NCBI GenBank assembly: GCA_018402205.1
Contig: JAGYIX010000006.1
Span: 62,001 to 126,000 of the forward strand
DNA: 64,000 bases
Source of the DNA: Flavobacteriaceae bacterium
GTDB lineage: Bacteria > Bacteroidota > Bacteroidia > Flavobacteriales > Flavobacteriaceae
Direction of reading: 5' to 3'
The notes beneath the pieces are model-generated. The model worked only from the letters and a program-made list of their open reading frames with translations. It was not told the origin of the DNA and did no database searches. Both the position numbers and the translations under genes were made by a program. Below, in pieces: positions 1 through 9,025 of this stretch. The first letter of the stretch is position 1. The number at the start of each line of letters is the position of its first letter.

Positions 1-243
1 TTAACAATGATGTGCCTCTCTTTTTTCTGGGGAAGAAAGGTATACTATATTCCGTATCGGGTGCTTCCCATGTTGGGATACCTGAGTGTTTCTGCTCTCT
101 TTGCCTATTTTACCCTAAGTCAATTTGAAACCATTTGGACAGCTAAGCTCATCCTGCTTCTAGTATTTATTAGTTTTGTAATTGTTCGTGAATACAAAGA
201 CCTTAAATCATTTTTAATCCCCAAAAAACATGCCTCAGATTAA
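1..243 (+). CDS. C-terminal end of a polysaccharide flippase (partial)
   Basis: The frame is open from the first base, so only the last 80 or so residues are visible. They form two hydrophobic segments, followed by a basic tail. This fits the last helices of a Wzx/MATE-like lipopolysaccharide or oligosaccharide flippase, which often precedes dut in flavobacteria, but no diagnostic motif lies in the visible part. The stop codon overlaps the start of dut by 14 bases, so the two are probably co-transcribed. The family call is inference from hydrophobicity and gene order. Confidence 0.55.
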   Translation, partial: LTMMCLSFFWGRKVYYIPYRVLPMLGYLSVSALFAYFTLSQFETIWTAKLILLLVFISFVIVREYKDLKSFLIPKKHASD

Positions 244-667
244 GATTATAAACACATCAGCACATGAACTTCCTTCTTATCAAACCCCGCTATCGGCAGG
301 AATGGACCTTCGAGCGAACAATGAAGCCCCTGTGGTGTTGAATTCCTTAGATCGCGCAATTATACCAACCGGTATATTTATAGAGTTGCCCGCTGGATAC
401 GAGGCGCAGATAAGGCCTAGAAGCGGATTGGCTGCTAAAAAGGGAATTTCTTTGGTAAATAGTCCAGGAACTATAGACGCCGATTATCGAGGTGAAATTG
501 GGGTTATTTTGGTCAATTTGTCTAAAGAGCCTTTTACGGTTGAACGCGGTGAACGCATTGCTCAAATGGTTATTGCTACACACGATCAGGCCCAATGGGT
601 AGAGGTCAGTGAGTTGGGACAAACAGAAAGAGGCGCTGGCGGATTCGGCAGCACCGGAGTAAAATAA
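230..667 (+). CDS. dut: dUTP diphosphatase (dUTPase)
   Basis: This enzyme hydrolyses dUTP to dUMP and pyrophosphate, keeping uracil out of DNA and supplying dUMP for thymidylate synthesis. It is a cytoplasmic homotrimer. All five family motifs are present in 145 residues: AGMDLRA (23-29), PRSGLA (63-68), [11 protein letters not shown] (80-90, with the catalytic Asp at 83), RGERIAQ (106-112) and the glycine-rich tail [10 protein letters not shown] (134-143). Length is normal for the bacterial trimeric enzyme. The start overlaps the preceding membrane protein, and the nucleotidyltransferase gene follows after 4 bases, so it sits inside an operon. Confidence 0.96.
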   Translation: MPQIKIINTSAHELPSYQTPLSAGMDLRANNEAPVVLNSLDRAIIPTGIFIELPAGYEAQIRPRSGLAAKKGISLVNSPGTIDADYRGEIGVILVNLSKEPFTVERGERIAQMVIATHDQAQWVEVSELGQTERGAGGFGSTGVK

Positions 668-671
668 ACAT

Positions 672-1688
672 ATGAAAATAATTGTACCCATGGCTGGCAG
701 GGGCTCGCGTTTGAGGCCTCATACATTGACCGTTCCCAAACCGCTAGTACCTGTTGCAGGAATGCCTATTGTAGATAGGCTAGTTAGAGACATAGCTAAG
801 GTTATGGGCGGCCCTATTGATGAAGTAGCCTTTATCATAGGAGAGGCTGCTTTTTTTGGCAATGACGTCATTCGATCTTTGGAGGCCCTGGCAGCCTCGT
901 TAGGTGCCAAAGCAACTATTTATAGACAAGATGAGCCGCTTGGAACAGGTCATGCTATTATGTGTGCGGCCCCTTCGCTTTCAGGTCGCGCAGTAATTGC
1001 CTATGCCGACACCCTTATTAGGGCCAGTTTTGAGCTTGACCAAACCGCTGACAGTGTTATTTGGGTGAAACAAGTAGATAAGCCAGAGGCCTATGGTGTA
1101 GTGCAACTAAATGCTCAGAATGAAATCGTTTCGTTGATCGAGAAGCCCGCCACCTATGTGTCTGACCTTGCTGTTATAGGTATTTACTATTTTAAAGAGG
1201 TGGCCCAATTAAGAGATGCCTTGAAAGAGGTTATTGATCGACGCATTTCACATTCGGGGGAGTATCAGATCAACGACGGAATTAAACGGATGATAGCTGA
1301 GGGCAAACGTTTTGTTACAGGAGCCGTAGAAGATTGGATGGATTGCGGAAACAAGCAGGTTACCGTTGAAACCAATGCGCGCATGTTAGACCACTTGTTC
1401 ACCGAAGGGGAGCCTTTGATCGCCAAGGATGTGATTTTAGACCATTCCAAAATAATTCATCCTTGCGCCATCGCTTCGGGAGTTAGACTCTCTAACTCAA
1501 CAATTGGTCCGCATGTATCTATTGGGGCGCATACAGTTGTAGAGAACGCAACGATCACCAACAGCATTATTCAGTCTGAAAGCGAGATAAGAAACTGTAC
1601 CCTTAACCAAGCGATGATCGGAAATCACGTGGTATTCGACGGATCTTTTACTAAAGTAAGTTTGGGAGATTATAACGTCTTAGAATAA
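672..1688 (+). CDS. Sugar-phosphate nucleotidyltransferase with left-handed beta-helix tail
   Basis: The N-terminal two thirds is an NTP_transferase domain that activates a sugar phosphate to an NDP-sugar. Its nucleotide-binding signature is at residues 7-30 (MAGRGSRLRPHT, then PKPLVPVAG). The last 90 or so residues carry hexapeptide-like repeats (SNSTIGPHVSIGAHTVVENATI and following) typical of a left-handed beta-helix, as in GlmU and RmlA relatives. The substrate cannot be told from sequence: glucose-1-phosphate, mannose-1-phosphate or N-acetylglucosamine-1-phosphate are all possible. The flippase gene upstream suggests cell-surface polysaccharide synthesis. Confidence 0.85.
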   Translation: MKIIVPMAGRGSRLRPHTLTVPKPLVPVAGMPIVDRLVRDIAKVMGGPIDEVAFIIGEAAFFGNDVIRSLEALAASLGAKATIYRQDEPLGTGHAIMCAAPSLSGRAVIAYADTLIRASFELDQTADSVIWVKQVDKPEAYGVVQLNAQNEIVSLIEKPATYVSDLAVIGIYYFKEVAQLRDALKEVIDRRISHSGEYQINDGIKRMIAEGKRFVTGAVEDWMDCGNKQVTVETNARMLDHLFTEGEPLIAKDVILDHSKIIHPCAIASGVRLSNSTIGPHVSIGAHTVVENATITNSIIQSESEIRNCTLNQAMIGNHVVFDGSFTKVSLGDYNVLE

Positions 1689-1695
1689 ACAGTTA

Positions 1696-2472
1696 ATGTG
1701 TAGCAATCGGGGTCTTTTTATCGGCTTAATGTGTGTGGCCTTCTTTATGGTAGGCTGCAAGAGCAGCTTTGTCGCCTCTAAAACTGAAGAGGGCCGAGTA
1801 AGGTCATCAGAAGAGGTTTATGATCGGTTAATAAACAACGCGTCGATTGTCGATGGATTTCGCGGAAAGATTCGCGCCAGCCTTTCTCAGCCCTCTTCTA
1901 AGAAAGAAGTCACCCTAAGCGTGCGTTATGCAAAAGATCAAGGCCTGCTATTTAGTGCTCCGCTAGGAATGGCCAAGGCATTGATAACTCCCGAAAAACT
2001 TGCTTATTACAACAAACTCAATCGCACCTATTTTGAAGGTTCATTCAAGGATCTCGACAGTTTATTGCCTATTACCTTTAGCTTTGATCAGCTTCAGCGC
2101 CTATTTAATGCAGAAATTGTTTTTGCTGAAGAGATTACTGCAATTAAGGAGACAAAGCGGGTAAAACGCGCTATGAATCAAATGAGGTATACGGCCATCG
2201 TTAACTCTGCCGATCTTGGAAACGCTGTTTATGAGGTTGTGGTGCAACTAAACCCTACCCGAGTTTTATATCAAGAGCTTGTTTCAGATCAGCTAAAGAC
2301 CCCTGTGATTATTGTTTACACTTACGAGAACGAAGGGTCTATTCCAAGTCAAATTGAGCTGTCGGGAGCAGGTAAAACGCTTCTTCTACACCTCAGTGAT
2401 TTTGAGAGTCAAAAGGCTATGAGCCTTCCTTTTCAAATACCAAGCGGGTACCGCAGAGCCTTAATACAATGA
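1696..2472 (+). CDS. DUF4292-family lipoprotein
   Basis: This is a predicted lipoprotein of 258 residues. A short hydrophobic signal ends in the lipobox MVGC, with the lipidated cysteine at residue 21. The mature part resembles the Bacteroidota DUF4292 family, whose beta-rich fold is distantly like LolA/LolB. The function is unknown; involvement in outer-membrane lipoprotein or envelope maintenance is a guess from the fold. It overlaps the start of the next gene (EnvC-like) by 4 bases, so translation of the two is probably coupled. The pairing with EnvC is common in flavobacteria. Confidence 0.75.
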   Translation: MCSNRGLFIGLMCVAFFMVGCKSSFVASKTEEGRVRSSEEVYDRLINNASIVDGFRGKIRASLSQPSSKKEVTLSVRYAKDQGLLFSAPLGMAKALITPEKLAYYNKLNRTYFEGSFKDLDSLLPITFSFDQLQRLFNAEIVFAEEITAIKETKRVKRAMNQMRYTAIVNSADLGNAVYEVVVQLNPTRVLYQELVSDQLKTPVIIVYTYENEGSIPSQIELSGAGKTLLLHLSDFESQKAMSLPFQIPSGYRRALIQ

Positions 2473-3701
2473 GAAAAGCACTATTTTGTTTGGTTTTGGT
2501 CGCGGGTATGCTAGGCTATAGTCAAGAGAAATCTCCCGAGCAACGTGATCTCGAAGGGCGCAAAGCTGCTTTAACTAAAGAGATCGCACAGATTTCTATA
2601 TGGGTTAAGGAGCAGCAATCACTTCGTGGATCTGTGGTAGATCGCATCCGTATTTTAGAACGAAAACAAAAGGCACTAGAAAATCTAATAGCTCTTTCTG
2701 CGCGTGAAGTACAGTATTTACAACGCCAAATTGATCAGAGCAGTTCAGAAATAAGCGACTTGAGCAATGAACTTGAGCAACTTAAAGAAGATTATGCGAA
2801 GGTCATAAAATCGGCCTATCAAAAAAAGCTAGAGCAAAATAAACTGCTCTTTTTGCTTTCTGCTTCCTCTTTTAACGAAGCCCGAAGACGGATGAATTAT
2901 CTGCTTCAATATGCCGAGTATCGAACTGTGCAGGCAAAGCGTATAGCGGCAAAACAATTAGAACTTCAAGACAAGGAAAAAGCCCTGCAGCAACAATTGG
3001 TTGAGCAACAAGAAAAAATCACAGAGAACCAGCTTCAACGCGATGAACTAGCGCAAGATCGAAAGGGCCAACAACAATTAGTGGCAGAAACCCGCAAGCA
3101 AGAGCGAAAGTATAGGGCTGAACTTTCAGACAGACAGAAAGAGCGCACACGAATCGATAAAGAGATCGAAAGGCTCATTCGCGAAGCTATTGCAAGTGCT
3201 AATCGCGCCAAGGCTAAGGCCAAAACCAAAGCCAAAGACGCTACTGAAGAGGCTTTTGTGCTTACCCCCGAAGCTAAACTAATCGCTGAAAACTTTGAGG
3301 CGAACAGGGGTCGTCACCTTTGGCCTGTTGAGAAAGGCATAAAGAGTATAGGTTATGGCACCTATGCCGATAAACTTTATCCTAGCTTAAAACACTTTAA
3401 CAATGGGGTTTCTATTGCCACCTCTTCTGGGGCAAAGGCCCGTTCGATCTTCAAGGGCGAAGTAATGTCTATAATGATTAATCGACAAGGGATTAAGGGG
3501 GTGTATGTGCGGCACGGAGACTATATCACCATGTACTATAACCTTTCTGAGGTTTATGTATCAGAAGGTCAAATGGTTGATGCAAAGCAAGAGTTGGGTG
3601 TGATACACACCGATAGAGTCAACCAACAGACTACGCTGAAGTTTTATCTCTATAAAAACACCACCCGATTAAACCCCGAGCTTTGGGTGTATCAACTATA
3701 G
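2469..3701 (+). CDS. envC: EnvC-like murein hydrolase activator (degenerate LytM/M23)
   Basis: A signal peptide (residues 1-18) is followed by a long charged coiled coil (about 20-255) and a C-terminal LytM/M23 domain (about 305-410). This is the layout of EnvC, which activates periplasmic amidases at the division site. The LytM domain has lost its zinc ligands: the HxGxDI site reads NNGVSI, and the final HxH strand reads LKFYLY. The structural segment RHGDYITMYYNLS is kept. The protein therefore probably regulates a hydrolase and does not cut peptidoglycan itself. It is the last gene of the dut operon and converges with the thioesterase gene one base later. Confidence 0.85.
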   Translation: MRKALFCLVLVAGMLGYSQEKSPEQRDLEGRKAALTKEIAQISIWVKEQQSLRGSVVDRIRILERKQKALENLIALSAREVQYLQRQIDQSSSEISDLSNELEQLKEDYAKVIKSAYQKKLEQNKLLFLLSASSFNEARRRMNYLLQYAEYRTVQAKRIAAKQLELQDKEKALQQQLVEQQEKITENQLQRDELAQDRKGQQQLVAETRKQERKYRAELSDRQKERTRIDKEIERLIREAIASANRAKAKAKTKAKDATEEAFVLTPEAKLIAENFEANRGRHLWPVEKGIKSIGYGTYADKLYPSLKHFNNGVSIATSSGAKARSIFKGEVMSIMINRQGIKGVYVRHGDYITMYYNLSEVYVSEGQMVDAKQELGVIHTDRVNQQTTLKFYLYKNTTRLNPELWVYQL

Positions 3702-3702
3702 A

Positions 3703-4215
3703 CTAGTCTTCGAATAAGGCTTTTAGTTCATGAGCCTCGGAGGGTTTCATTTTACCTGCTAGCACCAAGCTCAGCTGCCTTCTTCTTAAGGCCGCATCAA
3801 AACGCTGTTTTTCTATTTCTGTCTCTGGTAGAATAGGAGCTACTTCTACCGGCTTCATAGTGTCATCAACAGCCACAAAGGTGTAGATGGCCTCATTGGC
3901 TTTAGTGCGTATTCCGCTTAAACGATCTTCGAGGTAGACATCTATAAATACCTCCATAGAAGAAGTAAAAGTTCGCGATATCTGCGCTTCAATGGTTACC
4001 ACACTTCCTACAGGAATGGCGGTATTAAAAGCGACGTGATTAACCGAAGCGGTCACTGCAATTCTTCGACTATGACGCCTGGCCGTAATGTAGGCAGCCC
4101 TGTCCATGCGCGATAAAAGCTCTCCTCCGAATAGGTGATGAAGATGATTAGTCTCTGAAGGCAATACCATATCTGTGGTTATGGTTCTAGACTCGGAGGG
4201 AGTTTTGGCTTTCAT
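3703..4215 (-). CDS. Acyl-CoA thioesterase (hotdog fold, YciA/BACH type)
   Basis: The protein hydrolyses acyl-CoA to free fatty acid and CoA. It has 170 residues with one hotdog domain. The family signature appears near residues 17-42: PSETNHLHHLFGGELLSRMD, where the Asn and the GG-x-LL-x-x-MD segment line the active site. The second half, with VAFNTAIPVGSVVTIEA, fits the long-helix strand pattern. The HU-type membrane protein gene ends 4 bases upstream, so the two are probably co-transcribed. Chain-length preference cannot be predicted. Confidence 0.88.
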   Translation of the reverse strand: MKAKTPSESRTITTDMVLPSETNHLHHLFGGELLSRMDRAAYITARRHSRRIAVTASVNHVAFNTAIPVGSVVTIEAQISRTFTSSMEVFIDVYLEDRLSGIRTKANEAIYTFVAVDDTMKPVEVAPILPETEIEKQRFDAALRRRQLSLVLAGKMKPSEAHELKALFED

Positions 4216-4218
4216 AGA

Positions 4219-4878
4219 CTAACTGAATAATGAGGTGTATAGGGTAGATAATACGTAGAGCATAATGGCCACAGCGGCTCCAAAGCTGGTCATGGCTATG
4301 GCATACCACGCATCGGTTGAGGTGAATGTAGGGCTTAATTCGACTACTTCTTTAGACGCACTCACTTCTTCAGCTATTTCAGAAGATTTATAGGCTATGA
4401 CCTGATTCGGATCTTTGTTCGGATCTTTGTTCGGATCTTTTGAAGAAGCTGTTTGAGGAGCTGTCTTGGCCACAGACCTTTTGATAACTGGCAATCCAAA
4501 ACTTTCTCGATGCACCTCTAGGGTTGCTTCTGGCCTTAAAGCGATCAGCGACTCTTTTTTAACAAAACTTCCCACACCAGTTACTTCGACCTCTTTACCA
4601 TCGTTTAGAGCCGTTTTCCACTCAAAAACAAGGCGGTTTAAGTCCTCTACTACTGCTTCAATTTCGCGCTGTTCACGTTCTGCTATAAACTGCGCTAAAG
4701 TATCGTCACGATTCGTTAAAAGCGCGTTGAAGGTGACTGCTCTTCTCGGCGGAAGAAGCTCTTCATTTTCATTGATCTCAACAGGAAGTAAACTGCCTGG
4801 CTGAAAAGCTCCGAAGCCAGACAAAATCACATAGTTTCTATGTGCGAGAAGTTCTTGTAAATACGGAGCCAGGGTCAT
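4219..4878 (-). CDS. HU-like (CCDC81-type) membrane protein without a SPOR domain
   Basis: Two consecutive HU-like domains, as in the prokaryotic CCDC81 family, cover roughly residues 1-135 of 219. A low-complexity linker with KDPN repeats and one C-terminal transmembrane helix (about 195-215) follow. Related flavobacterial proteins continue into a periplasmic SPOR domain that binds denuded peptidoglycan; here the frame stops just after the helix. I start at the ATG giving MTLAPYLQELLA, because the longer version adds nine hydrophobic residues unlike the family and would begin upstream of the likely transcription start. Function unknown. Confidence 0.7.
   Translation of the reverse strand: MTLAPYLQELLAHRNYVILSGFGAFQPGSLLPVEINENEELLPPRRAVTFNALLTNRDDTLAQFIAEREQREIEAVVEDLNRLVFEWKTALNDGKEVEVTGVGSFVKKESLIALRPEATLEVHRESFGLPVIKRSVAKTAPQTASSKDPNKDPNKDPNQVIAYKSSEIAEEVSASKEVVELSPTFTSTDAWYAIAMTSFGAAVAIMLYVLSTLYTSLFS
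4404..4441. repeat. 12-bp in-frame tandem repeat (about 2.7 copies)
   Basis: The unit GATCTTTGTTCG repeats within the linker of the HU-like membrane protein and encodes KDPN units. It is in frame, so gain or loss of copies would only change linker length. Confidence 0.85.
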
Positions 4879-4883
4879 AAACA

Positions 4884-4891
4884 CAAATATC
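4884..4891 (-). promoter_or_regulatory. Possible -7 element for the HU-like gene
   Basis: Read on the minus strand the element is GATATTTG, 7 of 8 matches to TAnnTTTG. It ends 5 bases before the chosen ATG, so the transcript would be leaderless or nearly so. No -33 TTTG is seen at the usual distance. Confidence 0.35.
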
Positions 4892-4949
4892 CTAAAAATT
4901 ACCATAAACCTTGGGCTCTGCGCTGCTTAAAGATTGCACTGAGAACAGA

Positions 4950-4957
4950 TAGCTTTG
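4950..4957 (+). promoter_or_regulatory. -7 promoter element of dprA
   Basis: TAGCTTTG is a perfect match to the Bacteroidota -7 consensus TAnnTTTG. It ends 5 bases before the dprA ATG. Since transcription usually starts about 5-7 bases after this element, the dprA message is probably leaderless. Confidence 0.55.
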
Positions 4958-4962
4958 ATTGC

Positions 4963-6060
4963 ATGACTGATTTAGATAAGTGTTCGCTGTATTTGCTGTC
5001 TAGGTGTGAGGGTATAGGCCCTATAAAGGCGGCTAAACTTTTAGCGCATTTTAGCAGCCCGAGCGATCTGATGCATACAAGTTCAAAAGAGCTTCATGAA
5101 AAGCTAATTCAGCTCATTCCGCAAATCGAATTGTTTTTTCGTTCTGATTGGCGAGAAAAGCGGTTAGCCGAGCGCGATGCACTGCAGAGCTCAGGCATAC
5201 AAATGTTGTACAAAGGAAACACAGATTACCCGCCTAACTTATTGCACATAGCCGATGCTCCCCTAGTGCTCTATGCTTCAGGTCAATCCTTATCTGCTAA
5301 GAAGAAACTACTCAGCGTTGTAGGTACTCGGGCCATGACAGCTTATGGTAAAAAGGTTATTGAACAACTGTTGATGGGCCTAGATGCTAATCAATTAATC
5401 ATAGTGAGTGGGCTGGCTAAAGGAGTAGATGCTTACGTTCAGTCTCTGGCCACAGAGATGGGGTTTGAGGTAGCATCTGTGGTTGCACATGGGCTTGATA
5501 CAACTTATCCGCGCGGCCATTTTTCGTTGAGACGAAAAATAGAGAAACACGGGTGTACCTTCAGTGAATTCTTCAATGGGGTTAAACCCTTGGCCGGACA
5601 TTTCGTTGCGCGAAATCGCATTATTGCTGGGCTTTCTGAGGCCACACTCATCATTGAGTCGGCCCAATCAGGAGGCAGTTTAACTACTGCCGATTTTGCC
5701 TTTGGCTATCAACGCTCATTAATTGCGGTGCCAGGCAGAGTTTCTGATGGGTATAGTTTGGGGTGTAATCGCTTGATTGGCGAATTAAAGGCGCAGCTTT
5801 ATACCGGGCCTGAAACATTAATTGAAGCCCTACAACTCAAGCAACCAATGCGTCAGAAATTACCCGTTTCTGAGATTCAGTTTAAGAATAAGAGCGACAA
5901 AAAGCTTTATGAATACCTAGTCAAAAATGGACGGGCATACCCCAGCCAACTCTTGCGACAGGCAAACATGAATAAAGAGGAGGTATACACTTCCTTATTT
6001 TCACTTACCCTTGAAGGCGCCATTGTTCACCACAACGATAATTCTTACGAGATTTTGTAA
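4963..6060 (+). CDS. dprA: DNA-processing protein DprA
   Basis: DprA (Smf) binds incoming single-stranded DNA during natural transformation and loads RecA on it. The 365-residue protein has an N-terminal helix-hairpin-helix-like region (1-75), the Rossmann-like core with VVGTR (119-123) and SGLAKGVD (149-156), the GGSLTTADFA segment, and a C-terminal winged helix (about 300-365). All conserved parts of the family are there. It is divergent from the HU-like gene, and both start codons lie immediately beside their -7 elements. recA lies 2 kb downstream. Confidence 0.94.
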   Translation: MTDLDKCSLYLLSRCEGIGPIKAAKLLAHFSSPSDLMHTSSKELHEKLIQLIPQIELFFRSDWREKRLAERDALQSSGIQMLYKGNTDYPPNLLHIADAPLVLYASGQSLSAKKKLLSVVGTRAMTAYGKKVIEQLLMGLDANQLIIVSGLAKGVDAYVQSLATEMGFEVASVVAHGLDTTYPRGHFSLRRKIEKHGCTFSEFFNGVKPLAGHFVARNRIIAGLSEATLIIESAQSGGSLTTADFAFGYQRSLIAVPGRVSDGYSLGCNRLIGELKAQLYTGPETLIEALQLKQPMRQKLPVSEIQFKNKSDKKLYEYLVKNGRAYPSQLLRQANMNKEEVYTSLFSLTLEGAIVHHNDNSYEIL

Positions 6061-6106
6061 CAAGAACATGTACCCAAGAAGCAGGGTTAAAAACAAAGTG
6101 AGACTT

Positions 6107-7082
6107 CTAGGGGCGTAGTCCAATGATGGATCGCACCCTAGACAATACTTCACTGGCTTTTTCTTGGGCCTTTTGTGCTCCTGTTAGAAGCTGCGTTTCT
6201 AACTCATCGGGGTGCTGCATGAAATAATTGTACTGTGATCGGGGCGTTTTGAAGATCTCTAACACTAGCTCTAAAAGATCTTTTTTGGCGTGTCCGTATC
6301 CGTAGTTGCCTGCTAGATAGTGAGCGCTCATCTCTTCAATTTGCTCTTGAGAGGCAATGAGTTTGTAAAGGGCAAAAGTGGCATCGGATGAGGGGTCTTT
6401 TGGATCTTCAAGGCTTTTACTATCACTGATGATGCCCATGATTTGCTTTTTCAGGGTTTTCTCATCGGCGAATACATTAATGGTGTTATTCTTGCTTTTG
6501 CTCATCTTGTGGCCATCTGTTCCAGTAACATACATGGTTTGTTCAGAGATTTGTGCTTCAGGAATCACAAAAGTTTCGCCGTACACTGCGTGAAATCGGT
6601 TTGCTACGTCGCGAGCCATCTCAATGTGCTGAAGCTGGTCTTTGCCCACCGGAACAATCTCAGCATCGTACAATAATATATCTGCAGCCATTAGCATGGG
6701 GTAGGTAAAAAGTCCTGCATTCACGTCTTCAAGCCTGTCGGCCTTATCTTTGAAAAGAGTGTGCCAAGGTCAAACGCTGAAACGGAAAGATGCAGTTGAG
6801 GTACCAGGCTAGTTCAGTTACTTGGGCAACATCGCTCTGCCTGTAGAAAACCGATTTGTCTATATCTAAACCAAATGCAAGCCACGCAGCAGCGGTAGCT
6901 TGGGTATTTTCTTTGAGCTGTTTAGCGTCTTTGATTTGTGTCAGCGAATGTAGGTCTGCAATGAATAAGTAGGAGGCTTCTTCTTGAATATTGGCCATTT
7001 CAATAGCGGGAATAATTGCGCCTAAAATATTCCCTAGATGGGGAACCCCTGTACTTTGAATGCCCGTAAGAATTCTGGCCAT
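6107..7082 (-). CDS. trpS: Tryptophanyl-tRNA synthetase (frame interrupted by one base)
   Basis: The enzyme charges tRNA-Trp with tryptophan and is essential. The N-terminal part has the HIGH-like segment GVPHLGN (12-18). The C-terminal part has KMSKS in DGHKMSKSKNN. The frame breaks after LTLAHSF. Removing one base from the run of four A at 6753-6756 (plus strand) restores LAHSFKDKADRLEDVNAGLF, which agrees with the family. Total length is one base more than a multiple of three and gives about 324 residues, the normal size. I treat this as a probable sequencing error and annotate one gene. It is convergent with dprA and divergent from plsC. Confidence 0.93.
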
Positions 7083-7140
7083 GCGACTTTAATTTGCGTA
7101 CATAGATACGAAAAATTAAAAAGTTATACTTTCGGTTTCC

Positions 7141-7884
7141 GTGATTCAGTTTGTTCGAAATCTAGGTTATTTGGTTTATAAGGGCTGGTTTTATCTGGTG
7201 ACCGCTATTCCAGTAGTTGTATGCGCCCCTCTTTTGCTTTTAGGGGTTTTATCTGAGCGCACCTATCCACTTCTTTATTGGGTGGCACGATCTATTTGGT
7301 CTCCGTTTATTTTATTTATGATGGGAACCCCGATTCGCAGGGTTGAAGGTTCGCGCGAGCTTCCCAAACCCCCTTTCGTGGTGGTGGCAAACCACACCAG
7401 TATGCTTGACATTATGCTGTTATTGCGCATATGTAAGCGCCCGGTGGTTTTTGTTGGAAAAGAAGAACTGGGGCGCATTTGGCTTTTCGGCTTCTTTTAC
7501 AAAAGAGCAGCCATTTTGGTCAACAGGTCGAACAAAGAAAGTCGCAAACGGGTGTATGAGCGGGTGAGGCATAAGCTGCACCATAAACGATCTATCGCTA
7601 TTTATCCAGAAGGAGGAGTTCCTGCGGTATCGGTAGATCTAGATCGTTTTAAAGACGGTGCATTTTCAATGGCCCTTGAGCACGAATTGCCATTAATACC
7701 GATAGTTAACTTCGACTGCAAAAAAAGACTCAATTGGGAGCTCTTTGAAGGGGGCCCCGGTATACTTCGGTATAAAATTCTCGAAACCATTCCTGCAAAT
7801 ACATTCAAGGGCGACCAGACAGAAGACTTTAAGCAATACGTTAGAAACCGCATGCTTGAAGTGCTTAAATCAGATGAGATATAG
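7141..7884 (+). CDS. plsC: 1-acyl-sn-glycerol-3-phosphate acyltransferase
   Basis: This membrane enzyme transfers an acyl chain to lysophosphatidic acid, making phosphatidic acid for phospholipid synthesis. The HX4D catalytic motif is NHTSMLD (residues 84-90). A second conserved block, YPEGG, lies near residue 155 and binds the substrate phosphate. Two hydrophobic N-terminal segments anchor it in the inner membrane. The start is GTG; no ATG in frame lies close enough to give a complete N terminus. Length 247 is normal. It converges with recA, with the two stop codons 1 base apart. Confidence 0.9.
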   Translation: MIQFVRNLGYLVYKGWFYLVTAIPVVVCAPLLLLGVLSERTYPLLYWVARSIWSPFILFMMGTPIRRVEGSRELPKPPFVVVANHTSMLDIMLLLRICKRPVVFVGKEELGRIWLFGFFYKRAAILVNRSNKESRKRVYERVRHKLHHKRSIAIYPEGGVPAVSVDLDRFKDGAFSMALEHELPLIPIVNFDCKKRLNWELFEGGPGILRYKILETIPANTFKGDQTEDFKQYVRNRMLEVLKSDEI

Positions 7885-7885
7885 A

Positions 7886-8893
7886 TTAGGCGCTTAATAA
7901 TTTTAGCGCTTCATAGATTTTCTGTTCGATTTCTTCGGCAAGTTCAGGATTGTCTACTAAAAGCGCTTTTACCGCGTCACGACCTTGACCCAATTTGGTT
8001 TCGTCATAGCTAAACCATGAACCACTTTTCTTAATGATTTCATAGTCTACTCCTAGATCAATGATTTCGCCAAGCCTTGATATACCTTCGCCATACATGA
8101 TGTCAAATTCTGCCGTTCTAAATGGAGGGGCCACTTTATTTTTCACCACCTTAACCTTGGTGCGATTACCCTGAACGCCTCCGTCAGAGTCTTTGATTTG
8201 AGTAGAGCGTCTAATATCAAGTCGAACAGACGCATAAAATTTTAAGGCATTACCTCCGGTGGTTGTTTCAGGATTTCCGAACATTACCCCTATTTTTTCG
8301 CGTAATTGGTTGATGAAAATAACCGTGCAATTGGTTTTGCTTATGGTAGAAGTTAGTTTTCGAAGCGCCTGAGACATGAGCCTTGCGTGAAGCCCCATCT
8401 TAGAATCGCCCATTTCTCCTTCGATTTCACTTTTAGGGGTAAGCGCAGCTACGGAATCGATCACTACGATGTCTATGGCTCCTGACCGAATTAGGTTTTC
8501 TGCGATTTCAAGCGCCTGTTCCCCGTGATCGGGCTGAGAAATAATTAGATTGTCAATATCTACACCAAGTTTAGCCGCGTAAAAACGATCAAAGGCGTGT
8601 TCTGCATCGATAAATGCAGCTATGCCACCAGCGCGCTGCGCCTCTGCAATGGCGTGAAGGGTCAGGGTGGTTTTTCCTGAAGATTCCGGGCCATAAATTT
8701 CAATTACCCTTCCCTTTGGGTAGCCTTGTACCCCTAGAGCGGCATTGAGCCCTATAGACCCCGAAGAAATTACCTCAACGTCTTGTACTATGGTATCGCC
8801 CATTTTCATGACAGCCCCTTTGCCATAGGTTTTATCTAATTTGTCTAGCGTTAGTTGTAACGCTTTCATTTTGGCCTCTTGTTCTTTGCTCAT
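7886..8893 (-). CDS. recA: Recombinase RecA
   Basis: RecA forms filaments on single-stranded DNA, drives homologous strand exchange and triggers LexA cleavage where LexA exists. The 335-residue protein carries the Walker A motif GPESSGKTT (68-76), the Walker B strand [10 protein letters not shown], the L1/L2 DNA-binding loops around [19 protein letters not shown], and a short C-terminal tail. No SOS box is evident upstream. It is divergent from trhO across 132 bases. Confidence 0.98.
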   Translation of the reverse strand: MSKEQEAKMKALQLTLDKLDKTYGKGAVMKMGDTIVQDVEVISSGSIGLNAALGVQGYPKGRVIEIYGPESSGKTTLTLHAIAEAQRAGGIAAFIDAEHAFDRFYAAKLGVDIDNLIISQPDHGEQALEIAENLIRSGAIDIVVIDSVAALTPKSEIEGEMGDSKMGLHARLMSQALRKLTSTISKTNCTVIFINQLREKIGVMFGNPETTTGGNALKFYASVRLDIRRSTQIKDSDGGVQGNRTKVKVVKNKVAPPFRTAEFDIMYGEGISRLGEIIDLGVDYEIIKKSGSWFSYDETKLGQGRDAVKALLVDNPELAEEIEQKIYEALKLLSA

Positions 8894-9025
8894 CGCCTTA
8901 AATTTTTGGTGGAAATCAAAATTAATGGTTTATGCTGCATCAAAGTTGCAGGCCCGTTAAATTGTTGAAAAAATGTACTTTTACGTGATATTTCGATTCT
9001 TTTAACTTAAAACGATTGGTATAGC

